From NCBI GenBank assembly GCA_964435115.1, contig CAYSYM010000033.1:1-43060 (forward strand): 43,060 nucleotides of DNA. Reading direction: 5' to 3'. Numbering within the stretch: the stretch's first letter is position 1; every line of letters starts with the position of its first letter. The position numbers and the translations under genes were made by a program. The DNA is from CAYSYM01 sp964435115. GTDB taxonomy: Bacteria; Chloroflexota; UBA6077; CF-72. Under the pieces are notes generated by a model. That model worked only from the letters and a program-made list of their open reading frames with translations, was not told the origin of the DNA and ran no database searches. Shown here in pieces: positions 15,628 through 23,690 of the stretch.

Positions 15628-15633
15628 AGGGTA
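15628..15633 (-). promoter_or_regulatory. -10 hexamer TACCCT for the glycan operon
   Basis: TACCCT (15633-15628, minus strand) ends 9 nt before GTG 15618, near the leaderless spacing seen elsewhere. It lies downstream of repeat copy G. Confidence 0.4.
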
Positions 15634-15659
15634 GCCCGACCCGACCGCGGCCGACCAGC

Positions 15660-15719
15660 CGTTCGGCCGGCGGGCCACTGTCCGGCCTGGCCGGGCGCCG
15701 GTGCGGCCCACGCGCGCCC
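15660..15719 (-). repeat. Structured element copy G (GTGGGCC-N28-GGCCC family)
   Basis: On the minus strand GGGCC (15709-15705) is followed after 28 nt by GGCCC (15676-15672). A perfect 6-bp hairpin GGGCGC (15719-15714) with GCGCCC (15698-15693) encloses the first segment in a 15-nt loop. The element lies 40-100 nt upstream of the GT2 start in the same orientation. Confidence 0.65.
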
Positions 15720-15748
15720 GTCGTTGCCGCCCGCCGTGGCGCGAGGCG

Positions 15749-17392
15749 CTATAGCCGCGCGACCGGCCAGGCGACCGCGCGCGCCAGGGCGTCCACGCCG
15801 AGCGGCCGGCCGGTGACACGTTCGACGAGCACACTCCACGGGTAGGTGGCGCCGGGCGCGAAAAGCTCCTCCTGGACGTAGGCGCCTGACGACGCGCCGC
15901 CCCCCCACCAGCCGCCGAACCGCTCGTCCAGCCGCTGCGTGAGCTGGGCGGCGAACAGCCGGCCGTAGAGGTACTTGTGGTAGTAGACGGGCGCGGTGGC
16001 AACGTGGATCTTCGTCGCCCAGTCGGGGGCGATCCTGCCTTCGGGGCGCGGCACCATCTGGTAGCGCTCCTCCAGGTCCCACCACAGCCGATCCAGGTCC
16101 TGGCCGGGGTCGGCGTAGAACGCCCGCTCGAAGTGGACGATCGTGAGACACCAGCGCGCGAACGCCAGGCGGGCCGAGGTCTCCTGCGCCAGCAGCCGGG
16201 GCACGAGCGCGTGCGCCTCTGCCTGGGGAAGGCCGACCAGCGTGCTCAGCCACGCCGGGTCGAACATGGGCTGTTCGCAGAACATGGCGAAGCCCTCGTT
16301 GAGGAACCCCTGGGGATCGTCGCGCAGGTCGTAGGGCAGGGTGGCGCGATCGATGCCGTCCTGGTAGATGGCGTGGCCCAGCTCGTGGAGCAGCGTGCCC
16401 ATCCAGCGGGCGTTGGCCTCCACGTTCAGGAAGGTGCGCACGTCGCCCTCGCGGTCGATGTCGACGGCGTACGCGTGCTGGTTCTTGCCGGGCCGTGGGA
16501 AGAGGTCGCTCCGTGCCAGGATCGCGTCGATGTTGGCGAAGCTGAGGGCGTGGTAGGTGCGCCGGGCGATCTCGACCACGTCGCGCTCGGCGTACACGGG
16601 GTCGGCGGGCGGCGCGAAGACGTCGGGCGTCTCCTGGAAGAACGGGTCGCCGTAGTGCCAGGGCCGCAGCGCCGCCGGCTCCACGTGGAAGCGCTCGGCC
16701 AGGAGCCGATCCAGGTCCGCCTTCATGGCGCGGAACGGGGCGTCCGTGGCCCGGTCGACCGCCGCCAAGGTCTGCCCCAGACGCTCGGGGTCCAGCTCGT
16801 CCAGCAGGAGCTGCCGGTGCCAGAAGTCCGCGAAGCCGGCGGCGCGGGCAGCCGCGTTGCGCAGCTCCGCGAGCCGGCGCACGTCGGCGGCGGCGACGCG
16901 GCCAACCTGCTTGCGCGCTTCCCACGCGGCGCGGACGCGCTCGCCGTCGCGCGACGCACGCAGCACGTCCTCCAGCTCGTTGTCGGTGCGCGGCCGGCCT
17001 TCGAACGTCGCCCGGAAGGTGCTGTACTTCTCCTGGAGCGTCGCCGAGAGCGAAGTGATACGGTCGAGCAGCTCGCGCGGCGCCTGCATCGCCTGGTAGG
17101 CGCGCCGGAGGCGCTCCAATCGGCGGCGGGTCAGGGGGTCAGGACTCCCGTGCTGGAGGAGGCGTGAGAGGCGCTGAAACGGCGCCGGCCGGGCGTAGTG
17201 GCGGTTGACGGCGCGCTCGGCCGCTGCCATACGGTCGTAGTCACGCTTCTTGCCCGAGAGGCTGGCGTTCCACCAGGTGAGGTTGGCGCGTCGCTGGGCC
17301 GGGCGGGCCCAGCGCTCTTCCGCGGCGAGCAGGCGGGCCGCGCTCCGGGCGGCGCGCCCCTGGACCGCCGGCCTGGCTGGTGTGGACGACAT
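15749..17392 (-). CDS. Gluzincin oligopeptidase (M2/M3-like metallopeptidase)
   Basis: A 547-residue, largely helical protein. TLLHELGHAIYQDGID contains HEXXH (His336, Glu337, His340), and Glu366 in FLNEGFAMFCE is the likely third zinc ligand about 30 residues on, the gluzincin arrangement of M2 and M3 peptidases. Substrate-side Tyr/His residues typical of these enzymes occur near HVATAPVYYHKYLYG. No signal peptide is seen, so it should be a cytoplasmic enzyme degrading short peptides. ATG 17392 lies 7 nt after a -10-like CAGAAT; ATG 17401 is an in-frame alternative. I cannot separate M2 from M3 by eye. Confidence 0.82.
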   Translation of the reverse strand: MSSTPARPAVQGRAARSAARLLAAEERWARPAQRRANLTWWNASLSGKKRDYDRMAAAERAVNRHYARPAPFQRLSRLLQHGSPDPLTRRRLERLRRAYQAMQAPRELLDRITSLSATLQEKYSTFRATFEGRPRTDNELEDVLRASRDGERVRAAWEARKQVGRVAAADVRRLAELRNAAARAAGFADFWHRQLLLDELDPERLGQTLAAVDRATDAPFRAMKADLDRLLAERFHVEPAALRPWHYGDPFFQETPDVFAPPADPVYAERDVVEIARRTYHALSFANIDAILARSDLFPRPGKNQHAYAVDIDREGDVRTFLNVEANARWMGTLLHELGHAIYQDGIDRATLPYDLRDDPQGFLNEGFAMFCEQPMFDPAWLSTLVGLPQAEAHALVPRLLAQETSARLAFARWCLTIVHFERAFYADPGQDLDRLWWDLEERYQMVPRPEGRIAPDWATKIHVATAPVYYHKYLYGRLFAAQLTQRLDERFGGWWGGGASSGAYVQEELFAPGATYPWSVLVERVTGRPLGVDALARAVAWPVARL

Positions 17393-17399
17393 GGCCCTC

Positions 17400-17405
17400 A
17401 TTCTG
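17400..17405 (-). promoter_or_regulatory. -10-like CAGAAT for the oligopeptidase gene
   Basis: CAGAAT (17405-17400, minus strand) ends 7 nt before ATG 17392. It overlaps the alternative ATG 17401, which argues against that start. Confidence 0.4.
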
Positions 17406-17457
17406 CCCGTTTCACCCGACGGCCGGCTGCACAGCGGGCTGCGACCGGCCGGCGCCC

Positions 17458-17487
17458 TTGCCTCGCCCCGGCCCGGTGCGGCACGAT
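17458..17487 (+). promoter_or_regulatory. Promoter candidate TTGCCT-N18-CACGAT
   Basis: A -35-like TTGCCT (17458-17463) and -10-like CACGAT (17482-17487) with 18-bp spacing precede the small ORF at 17517. The predicted leader of about 23 nt holds the SD GAGGAG (17506-17511). Confidence 0.4.
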
Positions 17488-17516
17488 GGGCTCCAGCACC
17501 CGGGCGAGGAGCCGGC

Positions 17517-17714
17517 ATGCAGGACGTCTCCCAGGACCCCGCGCGACTGGCCGTGCTGGACGAGCTGCGGAAGGCCGCGCTCGACACCTACGGCGAGGAG
17601 CGCGTCGCTGAAGCCGCCTTCCAGACCGCGCTCGGGCTCACCGCCACCGCCATCTGGCGCGTCGCGGGCGAGACGCTCGACCTGCTCGACCCGGAGCCAT
17701 CCTCGCGTGGCTGA
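17517..17714 (+). CDS. Small protein coupled to amidase (GatC/AtzG-like candidate)
   Basis: A 65-residue ORF from ATG 17517, with GAGGAG 5 nt upstream. It should fold as two or three helices (ARLAVLDELRKAALDTYG, ERVAEAAFQTALGLTATA, IWRVAGETLDLL) and ends DPEPSSRG. It overlaps the amidase start by 8 nt. Small helical subunits with an acidic/EP tail, such as GatC and AtzG, bind amidase-signature enzymes and are encoded right in front of them, so this is proposed as such a partner. Sequence similarity alone is too weak to prove it. A comparable ORF precedes the second amidase (27574-27777). Confidence 0.7.
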   Translation: MQDVSQDPARLAVLDELRKAALDTYGEERVAEAAFQTALGLTATAIWRVAGETLDLLDPEPSSRG

Positions 17715-19059
17715 GCCCGCCTCCCTGCACGACCTTACCGCCGCGCAGGCCGCCCGGCTCATCCGGGACCGGCAGCTCTCCCCCGTCGAGCTCGTCCAGG
17801 CGCTGCTCGCGCGCGCCGAGACGGTCGACCCCCACGTCCGCGCCTGGGAGACGCTCGACGCCGAGCGTGCCCTGGCCGCCGCGCACACCGCCGAGCGCGC
17901 CGTCGCGGCCGCGCCCGGCTCGCTCGGCCTGCTGCACGGCGTTCCCTTCGGCGCCAAGGACATCTTCGACACCGCCGGCCTGCGGACCGCCGCCGGCTTC
18001 CCCCCCTACGACAACCGCGTCCCGGACGGGGACGCCGAGTCGATCGCCCGCCTGAAACGCGCTGGCGCGCTCCTGCTCGGGAAGACGGTCACCACGCAGT
18101 TCGCCTACGCCGACCCGGCCCAGACGCGCAACCCGTGGTCCTCCGCGCGCACGCCCGGCGGATCGAGCAGTGGCTCGGCGGCCGGCGTGGCGGCGCGCGA
18201 GGTCCCGCTGGCGCTTGGCAGCCAGACGGCGGGCTCCATCCTCCGCCCCGCCGCCTACAACGGCGTCGTCGGCTTCAAGCCCACCTTCGGGCGGGTCAGC
18301 AAGCGCGGCGTGCTGCCGCTGGCCTGGAGCCTGGACCACGTGGGCGTGCTCGCCCGCAGCGTCGCCGACTGCGCGCTGTTCCTGGCGGTCACGGCCGGGT
18401 ATGACCCGCTGGACCCCTCCTCCGCGGAGCGGCCGGCGCCGCCCTTCCACGCCGAGCGTGAGCCGGCTCCGCCCCGCCTGGGGCTGGTGCGCGACGGCCT
18501 GGAGCGGGCCGTACCCCGGGTGCGCTCCCACGTGGAGGAGGTCGCGCGCCGCTTCGAGGCGGCCGGCGCATCGGTGCGCCCGGTCCAGCTCGAGGAGGAC
18601 CTCGACCTTATCCTGGCGGCGCACCACCTGATCATGCAGACGGAGGCCGCCGCCGTCCACTGGCAGCTCCAGCAGCAGTACCCCGGCGCCCACGCGCCGC
18701 GCCTGCGAGCCTACGTCGAGGTCGGCCGGCTGGTGCCGGGTGCGCTGTACCTGCACGCCCAGCGGCTCCGCCGGCGGGCCACCGCGGGCATCGAGCGGCT
18801 GCTGGCCGACCTGGACGCGCTGCTGCTCCCGACGGCGGTCGACGTGGCGCCCGGGCCGGAGACGACCGGGGACCCGAGCCTGCAGACGCCGTTCACCCTC
18901 GCCGGCCTCCCGGCCATCAGCCTCCCCAGCGGGCTCGCCCCAGAGCGCCTCCCGCTGGCCGTCCAGCTCGTCGGGGGGCGCTGGCAGGATGCGCGCCTGC
19001 TCGAGGCCGCGCGCTGGGCCGAAGCGCAGCTCGGCCCGATGCCCGCCCCGCCACTCTAG
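17707..19059 (+). CDS. Amidase-signature family hydrolase
   Basis: A 450-residue amidase. The Ser-cisSer-Lys triad is readable as Lys84 (FGAKDIF), Ser153 (in PGGSSSGSAAG) and Ser177 (GSQTAGSILR), with spacings of 69 and 24 that match known family members. The rest (GVVGFKPTFGRVSKRGV, SLDHVGVLARS) follows the family. It hydrolyses an amide; substrate unknown. GTG 17707 overlaps the small upstream ORF by 8 nt, so the two are translationally coupled, which fits a two-subunit enzyme. It is not a clear GatA, because no gatB is nearby. It is convergent with the esterase gene; the 119-bp gap shows nothing notable. Confidence 0.9.
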   Translation: MAEPASLHDLTAAQAARLIRDRQLSPVELVQALLARAETVDPHVRAWETLDAERALAAAHTAERAVAAAPGSLGLLHGVPFGAKDIFDTAGLRTAAGFPPYDNRVPDGDAESIARLKRAGALLLGKTVTTQFAYADPAQTRNPWSSARTPGGSSSGSAAGVAAREVPLALGSQTAGSILRPAAYNGVVGFKPTFGRVSKRGVLPLAWSLDHVGVLARSVADCALFLAVTAGYDPLDPSSAERPAPPFHAEREPAPPRLGLVRDGLERAVPRVRSHVEEVARRFEAAGASVRPVQLEEDLDLILAAHHLIMQTEAAAVHWQLQQQYPGAHAPRLRAYVEVGRLVPGALYLHAQRLRRRATAGIERLLADLDALLLPTAVDVAPGPETTGDPSLQTPFTLAGLPAISLPSGLAPERLPLAVQLVGGRWQDARLLEAARWAEAQLGPMPAPPL

Positions 19060-19178
19060 CGCCGCGCGCGTCCTCGGCCCGCACGTGGCCAGGCGCAGGC
19101 TTCCGCGAGGCAGACGGGGACGACGTCCAGCGCGCCGGCCTCTGACCCCTTGGCGCCCCTCCGCCGGGGCCGCGCCCC

Positions 19179-20249
19179 CTACCGGAGGAAGCGCGACGCG
19201 GCGGGCCGGTCGTGCAGCGGCGCCTGGGCTGCCAGGAAGGCGCAGGCGCGGGCGCGCATGAGCCCGGTCTCCTCGTGTCCCACGCCGGCAAAGACATTGA
19301 GCGTCACGTCTGCCCCCACGCCTCGGAGCAGCTCGGCGACGCGCCAGGCGCGTGCCCGGCGCGTGCTGCCCAGGTACGGGCTCCAGGACGGCGGCACCTG
19401 GCTCACGGCCGTGTCGGCCGCGCCCACGCCGATCCAGAAGGGCAGGCCGGCCAGGCTGCGCGGGTCGAACGGGCGCCCCGCGTAGTCGGCGAGATCCGCC
19501 ACGCCGAAGGGGAACTTCAAGGGCGTCTCCTCGTGGCCGACCCGCACGGTCGCCGCTGGCAGCGTGTAGCTGCCAGCGGCCAGCACGGCCACCCCGGCCA
19601 CCTGCTGCGGGTAGAAGAGCGCGAGCCGCTGCGCCACCTGGCCGCCCCGGGAGAAGCCGTAGACGAGGATCCGCTCGTCGAGCCGCAGCGAGCCCAGCCG
19701 ACCGGGCAGGCTCTCGATGATCTCCCGTAGGCGCGGCAGGTCCTGCTGTTCGTCCAGGCGAACCTGCTCCGGGTCCATGTAGTCGCGATAGGCGAGCGTG
19801 GGCGCCACCAGTACCCAGCCGTTGCGCTCGGCGCAGGGCGCCAGCCGCTGGGCGATGCGCGCCCCACTCCCGCCCATGCCGTGCAGCGCCAGCAGGACGG
19901 GCACCGGTCGGCTGGCGTCCACTGTGGCCGGGACGAACACGCCACCCGGACCAAGGACCGGGTTGCCTGGCGTCGCGGCGACCGTCTCCTCCGCGCTGGC
20001 CACCACCGGAAGGGCGGCGGCCGGAAGCGCCTCGCCCAGCGCGAGCGGCTCCACGATCCCGCCGCCCGCAGCCACCAGCGCGAGGGTGACCACCCGGGCG
20101 AACCAGGTGGGCCACCGTGTGACGCGCCGGAGCGCAGGCCGGGTCCACGCGGTCAGCGCCCTCGCCAACCGGCGCCAGGCGCTGGGCTGGACCTGCTGGA
20201 TACGGTGGAACGCACGCGGGCCGCGATCGCGCACGGGAGCCTCGGCCAT
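19179..20249 (-). CDS. Exported alpha/beta-hydrolase (esterase/depolymerase-like)
   Basis: A 356-residue protein. An Arg-rich N-terminus is followed by a hydrophobic segment (FARVVTLALVAAGGGIVEPL, near residue 50), which should act as an anchor or late signal. The hydrolase domain has VLLALHGMGGSGARIA (oxyanion loop), YGFSRGGQVAQ with the GxSxG nucleophile, and a likely catalytic His in GVGHEETG. The pattern fits the PHB-depolymerase/feruloyl-esterase or dienelactone-hydrolase groups. Substrate unknown. ATG 20249 has no SD. It lies 38 nt after the pyruvate kinase stop, so it may be read from the same transcript. Confidence 0.78.
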   Translation of the reverse strand: MAEAPVRDRGPRAFHRIQQVQPSAWRRLARALTAWTRPALRRVTRWPTWFARVVTLALVAAGGGIVEPLALGEALPAAALPVVASAEETVAATPGNPVLGPGGVFVPATVDASRPVPVLLALHGMGGSGARIAQRLAPCAERNGWVLVAPTLAYRDYMDPEQVRLDEQQDLPRLREIIESLPGRLGSLRLDERILVYGFSRGGQVAQRLALFYPQQVAGVAVLAAGSYTLPAATVRVGHEETPLKFPFGVADLADYAGRPFDPRSLAGLPFWIGVGAADTAVSQVPPSWSPYLGSTRRARAWRVAELLRGVGADVTLNVFAGVGHEETGLMRARACAFLAAQAPLHDRPAASRFLR

Positions 20250-20287
20250 GAACGGTACCCGTTCCGGGGTGGTCGGTGCAGGCCCTT

Positions 20288-21721
20288 CTACGTGGTACCC
20301 AGGACGTGGTACTTGGCGAAGTTGGTGTGGACGCCCATCTTGAAGGGGTGGGACCCGGCGATGACCACCGTCTCGCCGCGGCGCGCGCCACCAGACTCGA
20401 GCAGGTGCGCTTCCATGGCGGCGATGTTGGCGTCCAACCCCCGGGCCAGCGGCCGGTGGACCGGTGTCACCCCCCACCAGAGCGCCAGGCGCCGGCAGAC
20501 GGGCTCGTCCGGGCTGAACGCGTAGATGGGCACGCGCGTCCGCCCGCGGGAGAGCAGCTCGGCCGTCCGCCCTGTCCGCGTAATAGCGACGATGGCGCAC
20601 GCTCGGAGGTCCTCGGCCAGGACGCGCGCGGCGTGGGTGACGGCGGCGGCCTCGCCCTGGGGCCGCGGCGGCGTCGCCGGGGTGCGTTCGGGCAGCTCCG
20701 CGGCCTCGGCGGCGCGGACGATGCGGTCCATCATCTGCAGCGCCAGCAAGGGGTGCTCGCCGGCCGCCGTCTCGCCCGAGAGCATCACCGCGTCCGACCC
20801 GTCCCAGACGGCGTTCGCCACGTCGCTCGCCTCGGCCCGGGTGGGCGTCTCGGCGCGCATCATGCTCTCGAGCATCTGGGTCGCCGTGATCACCGGGATG
20901 CCGCGCTGGTTGGCCTGGCGAATGATCGTCTTCTGGAGCATGGGCACCTGCTCGGGCGCCAGCTCCACGCCCAGGTCGCCGCGGGCCACCATCACGCTGT
21001 CGGCCGCTTCGAGAATGGCGTCCAGATGCTGGATGGCCTCCGCCTTCTCGAGCTTCACCACGAGGGGCGTCGCTCGCCCGTGCCGCCGCACCAGGGCGCG
21101 GGCGTCCGCCACCTCCTGGGCCGTGCGGATGAACGACAGGGCCAGGTAATCGACGTCGAGCTCAGCCAGGCCGAAGGCGAGGTCATCACGATCCTTGTCC
21201 GTCAGGGCAGGAGCCGAGATGGCGATGCCCGGCAGGTTGATCCCCTTGTGCTCGCCGAGCAGCCCCCCGTCCTCCACGCGAGTCTCGACGTCCTCACCGG
21301 CCGTGGAGACCACGGTGAGCCGGATGCGGCCGTCGTCCAGCAGCAGCCGGTCGCCGGCGCGCACCTCGTCGGGCAGCCCCGCGTAGGTGCAGGCGATCCG
21401 CTCCGAGGTGCCCAGCACGTCCCGGGTCGTAATCCACAGCGTCTGGCCAGGGGCGAGCGCCACCGGCCCGCCGCCCTCCAGGCGGCCGACGCGGATCTTC
21501 GGCCCCTGGAGGTCCTGCATGATCGCCACCGGCCGGCCCAGCGCTGCCGCGGCGTGTCGGGTGGCGGCGCAGCGCCGGGCGTGTTCTGCCTGGGTGCCGT
21601 GGGAGAAGTTGAGGCGGACCACGTCTACCCCGGCGGCGACGACCTCGTCCTCCAGGCCGTCCGTGGCCGGTCCAAGGGTGGCCACGATCTTCGCCCGGCG
21701 TGGTCGGCGCTCAGCGGGCAC
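20288..21721 (-). CDS. pyk: Pyruvate kinase
   Basis: A 477-residue enzyme that converts phosphoenolpyruvate and ADP to pyruvate and ATP. The N-terminal RRAKIVATLGPAT and VVRLNFSHGT, the metal/substrate motif VVKLEKAEAI with the catalytic Lys, MVARGDLGVE and the ATQMLESMMRAETPTRAEASDVANAVWDG block (quoted in part) are all canonical. The B domain and the C-terminal domain are complete; the extra PEP-utiliser domain of some Bacillus enzymes is absent. GTG 21721 overlaps the preceding small gene by 11 nt, so it is probably co-transcribed from the promoter at 22104-22109. Confidence 0.97.
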   Translation of the reverse strand: MPAERRPRRAKIVATLGPATDGLEDEVVAAGVDVVRLNFSHGTQAEHARRCAATRHAAAALGRPVAIMQDLQGPKIRVGRLEGGGPVALAPGQTLWITTRDVLGTSERIACTYAGLPDEVRAGDRLLLDDGRIRLTVVSTAGEDVETRVEDGGLLGEHKGINLPGIAISAPALTDKDRDDLAFGLAELDVDYLALSFIRTAQEVADARALVRRHGRATPLVVKLEKAEAIQHLDAILEAADSVMVARGDLGVELAPEQVPMLQKTIIRQANQRGIPVITATQMLESMMRAETPTRAEASDVANAVWDGSDAVMLSGETAAGEHPLLALQMMDRIVRAAEAAELPERTPATPPRPQGEAAAVTHAARVLAEDLRACAIVAITRTGRTAELLSRGRTRVPIYAFSPDEPVCRRLALWWGVTPVHRPLARGLDANIAAMEAHLLESGGARRGETVVIAGSHPFKMGVHTNFAKYHVLGTT

Positions 21722-22097
21722 CGTCGCGTCCCTCGGCGAAGCGGCCCACCTGGCTGAACAGGCGTGCGCTCAGCTCGTCGACGGCGACGCCCGCCACCTC
21801 CGACAGGCGGAGCGCGAAGGCGAGCGCGGCCCGCCCGTCCGGAACGGGCGGGCCCAGGAGGACGTCGCCATCGTCCCGGGCCGCCGCCACCTGCCAGCCG
21901 GAGCCGCCGTGCGGGGTCCCGTGGCCGGCGCCGGCACCCATGGGCACCACCCGGATCGAACGCGTCGCGCCGGGCGCGAAGCGGTACTCCCGCCCCTCGG
22001 CCACCACGACGACGTCCCAGCCCTCCCGACGGACGTCCCAGGCGCCCGGGTCGGGTGGGGGCCGGCGCGCTCGGCGCAGCCAATCGAAGACGCCCAC
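21711..22097 (-). CDS. Hypothetical protein upstream of pyruvate kinase
   Basis: A 128-residue soluble protein from GTG 22097, which lies 6 nt after CATACT. It begins GVFDWLRRARRPPPDPGAW and then alternates short strands (WDVVVVAEGREYRFAPG, RSIRVVPMG) with a helical C-terminus (GRAALAFALRLSEVAGV, VDELSARLFSQVGRFAEG). I do not recognise the family. The gene overlaps pyk by 11 nt, so it should be co-expressed with it, but a role in glycolysis is not implied by the sequence. Confidence 0.65.
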   Translation of the reverse strand: MGVFDWLRRARRPPPDPGAWDVRREGWDVVVVAEGREYRFAPGATRSIRVVPMGAGAGHGTPHGGSGWQVAAARDDGDVLLGPPVPDGRAALAFALRLSEVAGVAVDELSARLFSQVGRFAEGRDGAR

Positions 22098-22103
22098 GCC
22101 GTC

Positions 22104-22109
22104 AGTATG
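22104..22109 (-). promoter_or_regulatory. -10 hexamer CATACT for the pyk operon
   Basis: CATACT (22109-22104, minus strand) ends 6 nt before GTG 22097, giving a leaderless message that should run through pyk. Confidence 0.5.
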
Positions 22110-22180
22110 CCGGAGCGCGCTGCCCCGCGCGTCGCGCGCGCACAGCTCCGCCCAGCCGCATAGGGGGTGGCGCGCCGAAT

Positions 22181-22229
22181 TCCCAGCGGTGCAGCCTGAG
22201 TCGGCAAGGTCGGAGACGTACCGCTGGGA
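22181..22229. repeat. 10-bp perfect inverted repeat upstream of lgt
   Basis: TCCCAGCGGT (22181-22190) pairs perfectly with ACCGCTGGGA (22220-22229) around 29 nt. The loop starts GCAGC and ends ACGT like that of copy A, but the GTGGGCC core is missing. It could be a diverged relative or a separate operator. It is the main structure in the 251-bp gap 22098-22348. Confidence 0.5.
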
Positions 22230-22307
22230 GCGTGCTGGCGCAGGTACCCCGCCGGGCGGAGCCGAGGCCGTGCCCGGGTGACGCGGCGCGCTCGGGGCAC
22301 CGTTGGC

Positions 22308-22313
22308 TATCAT
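22308..22313 (+). promoter_or_regulatory. -10 hexamer TATCAT upstream of lgt
   Basis: TATCAT predicts a start near 22320 and a leader of about 29 nt before ATG 22349. No -35 was found. Confidence 0.35.
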
Positions 22314-22348
22314 CCACGCGCTTCGCGCGTAGGTGTCCCGGTGGCGGG

Positions 22349-23293
22349 ATGGCGCGCAGCGGGAGGTGGGCCATTCCTGCATCAGCCGGCATCCAGATCT
22401 ACATCGATCCAACCCTCGTCCGCCTCGGTGCGTTCCAGATCACCTGGCACGGGTTCTTCACCGCCGTGGGAACCGTGGTGGGGATCTGGCTGGCCGTGCG
22501 GTTGGCGAAGAAGGCCGGGTTCACCGAGGACGACACCGTCTCTGTCGCCATGTGGGGCGTGGTGGGAGCCATCGTCGGGGCGCGCCTCTTCCACGTGGTG
22601 GACCAATGGGACTACTACGCCAGGGATCCGCTGGCGATCATCCGGATCAACGAGGGTGGTATCGCCATCTACGGGGCGATCGTGGGCGGCGTCCTGGCCG
22701 GCGCCATCTACGGCTGGCGGCGCGGTTTGAACGTGCCGCGCCTTGCCGATGTCGCGTCGCTCCCGCTGATCCTGGGGATGGCCATCGGCCGTGTTGGCGA
22801 TGTCATCAATGGCGAGCACCGCGGCATACCGGCGGAGGGCTTCCCGCTGGCGGTCACCTACGCGCACCCGGACACGCTTGGCGAGATCGGGGTGCCCGTC
22901 CACCTGGCGGTCGGCTACGAGCTGCTGCTGGACCTGGCGATCTTCGCGCTCCTGCTGTGGCTGGTGCGCGGTGTCACGCGCGGCCGGGATGGCAAGCTGG
23001 CGTGGAGCTGGCAGCCACGCTACCCGCGGGACGGGATGGTGTTCTGGACCTACCTCGGGACCTACGCGGTCGGCCGCTTCTTCGTCCAGTTCTACCGCGT
23101 CGACACCCCCTTCGCCCTGGGCTTCAGTCAGGCCCAGCTCCTCTCGGTAGTGGCGGCCATGGCGGCCGTCTGGATGCTGGTCTACCAGCTCTCCCGGGCC
23201 GGGCGCTCCGCGCCGGGGCGTGGCGACGGGCTCGTCCAAGCGGCGTCCAGCCGTACCAGGCGGGCGAAGCGGATGCGGGCCAGCCGGCCCTGA
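22349..23293 (+). CDS. lgt: Prolipoprotein diacylglyceryl transferase
   Basis: A 314-residue membrane enzyme that transfers diacylglycerol from phosphatidylglycerol to the cysteine of prolipoproteins. It has about seven transmembrane helices and the Lgt blocks WHGFFTAVGTVVGIW, GARLFHVVDQWDYY, NEGGIAIYGAIVGG and AIGRVGDVINGEHRG, where the family signature GRxxNxxNxE is kept apart from Asn-Phe to Asp-Val. The His of the E. coli HGG segment is Tyr (IYG), as in several high-GC relatives. The late block reads GRFFVQFYRVD with Gln where Glu is common. ATG 22349 lacks a good SD. The C-terminal tail is basic. It is convergent with the anti-sigma gene. Confidence 0.93.
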   Translation: MARSGRWAIPASAGIQIYIDPTLVRLGAFQITWHGFFTAVGTVVGIWLAVRLAKKAGFTEDDTVSVAMWGVVGAIVGARLFHVVDQWDYYARDPLAIIRINEGGIAIYGAIVGGVLAGAIYGWRRGLNVPRLADVASLPLILGMAIGRVGDVINGEHRGIPAEGFPLAVTYAHPDTLGEIGVPVHLAVGYELLLDLAIFALLLWLVRGVTRGRDGKLAWSWQPRYPRDGMVFWTYLGTYAVGRFFVQFYRVDTPFALGFSQAQLLSVVAAMAAVWMLVYQLSRAGRSAPGRGDGLVQAASSRTRRAKRMRASRP

Positions 23294-23414
23294 GCGCGGC
23301 GCGCGGCCCGGCGGCGGGTCCATCGGCCAGCGCTGCCGGGCGACGCACCGGGGCTCGCAGGCTCCTCCGGGCGGCGCGCGAGCGGACCCGGGCGAGCCGC
23401 GCTGGTGCGGGTGC

Positions 23415-23690
23415 TCAGCCCGTCTGCTTGGCAGGGCGGCGCGCGGCCTTCTGCAGCCGCTGCGCCTCGAGCGCGAGCCGCTCGGCGATCCGCTCCCGGA
23501 GCGCCTCGGGCGCGCGCGTCTCCTGGCAGCGCACCCGCACCAGGCGGCGGAGCGACTCCTCGAAGCGGAAGAGGTGCTCGCAGCCGTGGCAGGCGTTCAG
23601 GTGGGCGTGCACGAGCAGGACATCCTCCTCGGACAGCTCGCGATCGAGGAACGGGTGAAGCGCCTCAAGGCAGTTCCGGCAGGTGATCAC
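23415..23690 (-). CDS. Zinc-binding anti-sigma factor (RsrA/RshA-like)
   Basis: A 91-residue protein with the ZAS signature HLNACHGC (His30, Cys34, Cys37, pattern HxxxCxxC) and two more cysteines at the N-terminus (Cys4, Cys7). In RsrA and RshA such cysteines bind zinc and release the sigma factor when oxidised. The remainder is a charged helix (EALRERIAERLALEAQRLQ). GTG 23690 overlaps the sigma stop as GTGA, so the pair is translationally coupled at matched amounts. It should hold the upstream sigma factor inactive in the cytoplasm; thiol-redox sensing is inferred from the motif. Confidence 0.87.
   Translation of the reverse strand: MITCRNCLEALHPFLDRELSEEDVLLVHAHLNACHGCEHLFRFEESLRRLVRVRCQETRAPEALRERIAERLALEAQRLQKAARRPAKQTG

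Noticed and set aside
17638..20391. Minus-strand ORF of 917 codons across the first amidase and the esterase
   Set aside because: It is antisense to the amidase triad region and out of frame with the esterase; Arg/Gly-rich composition, no domain.
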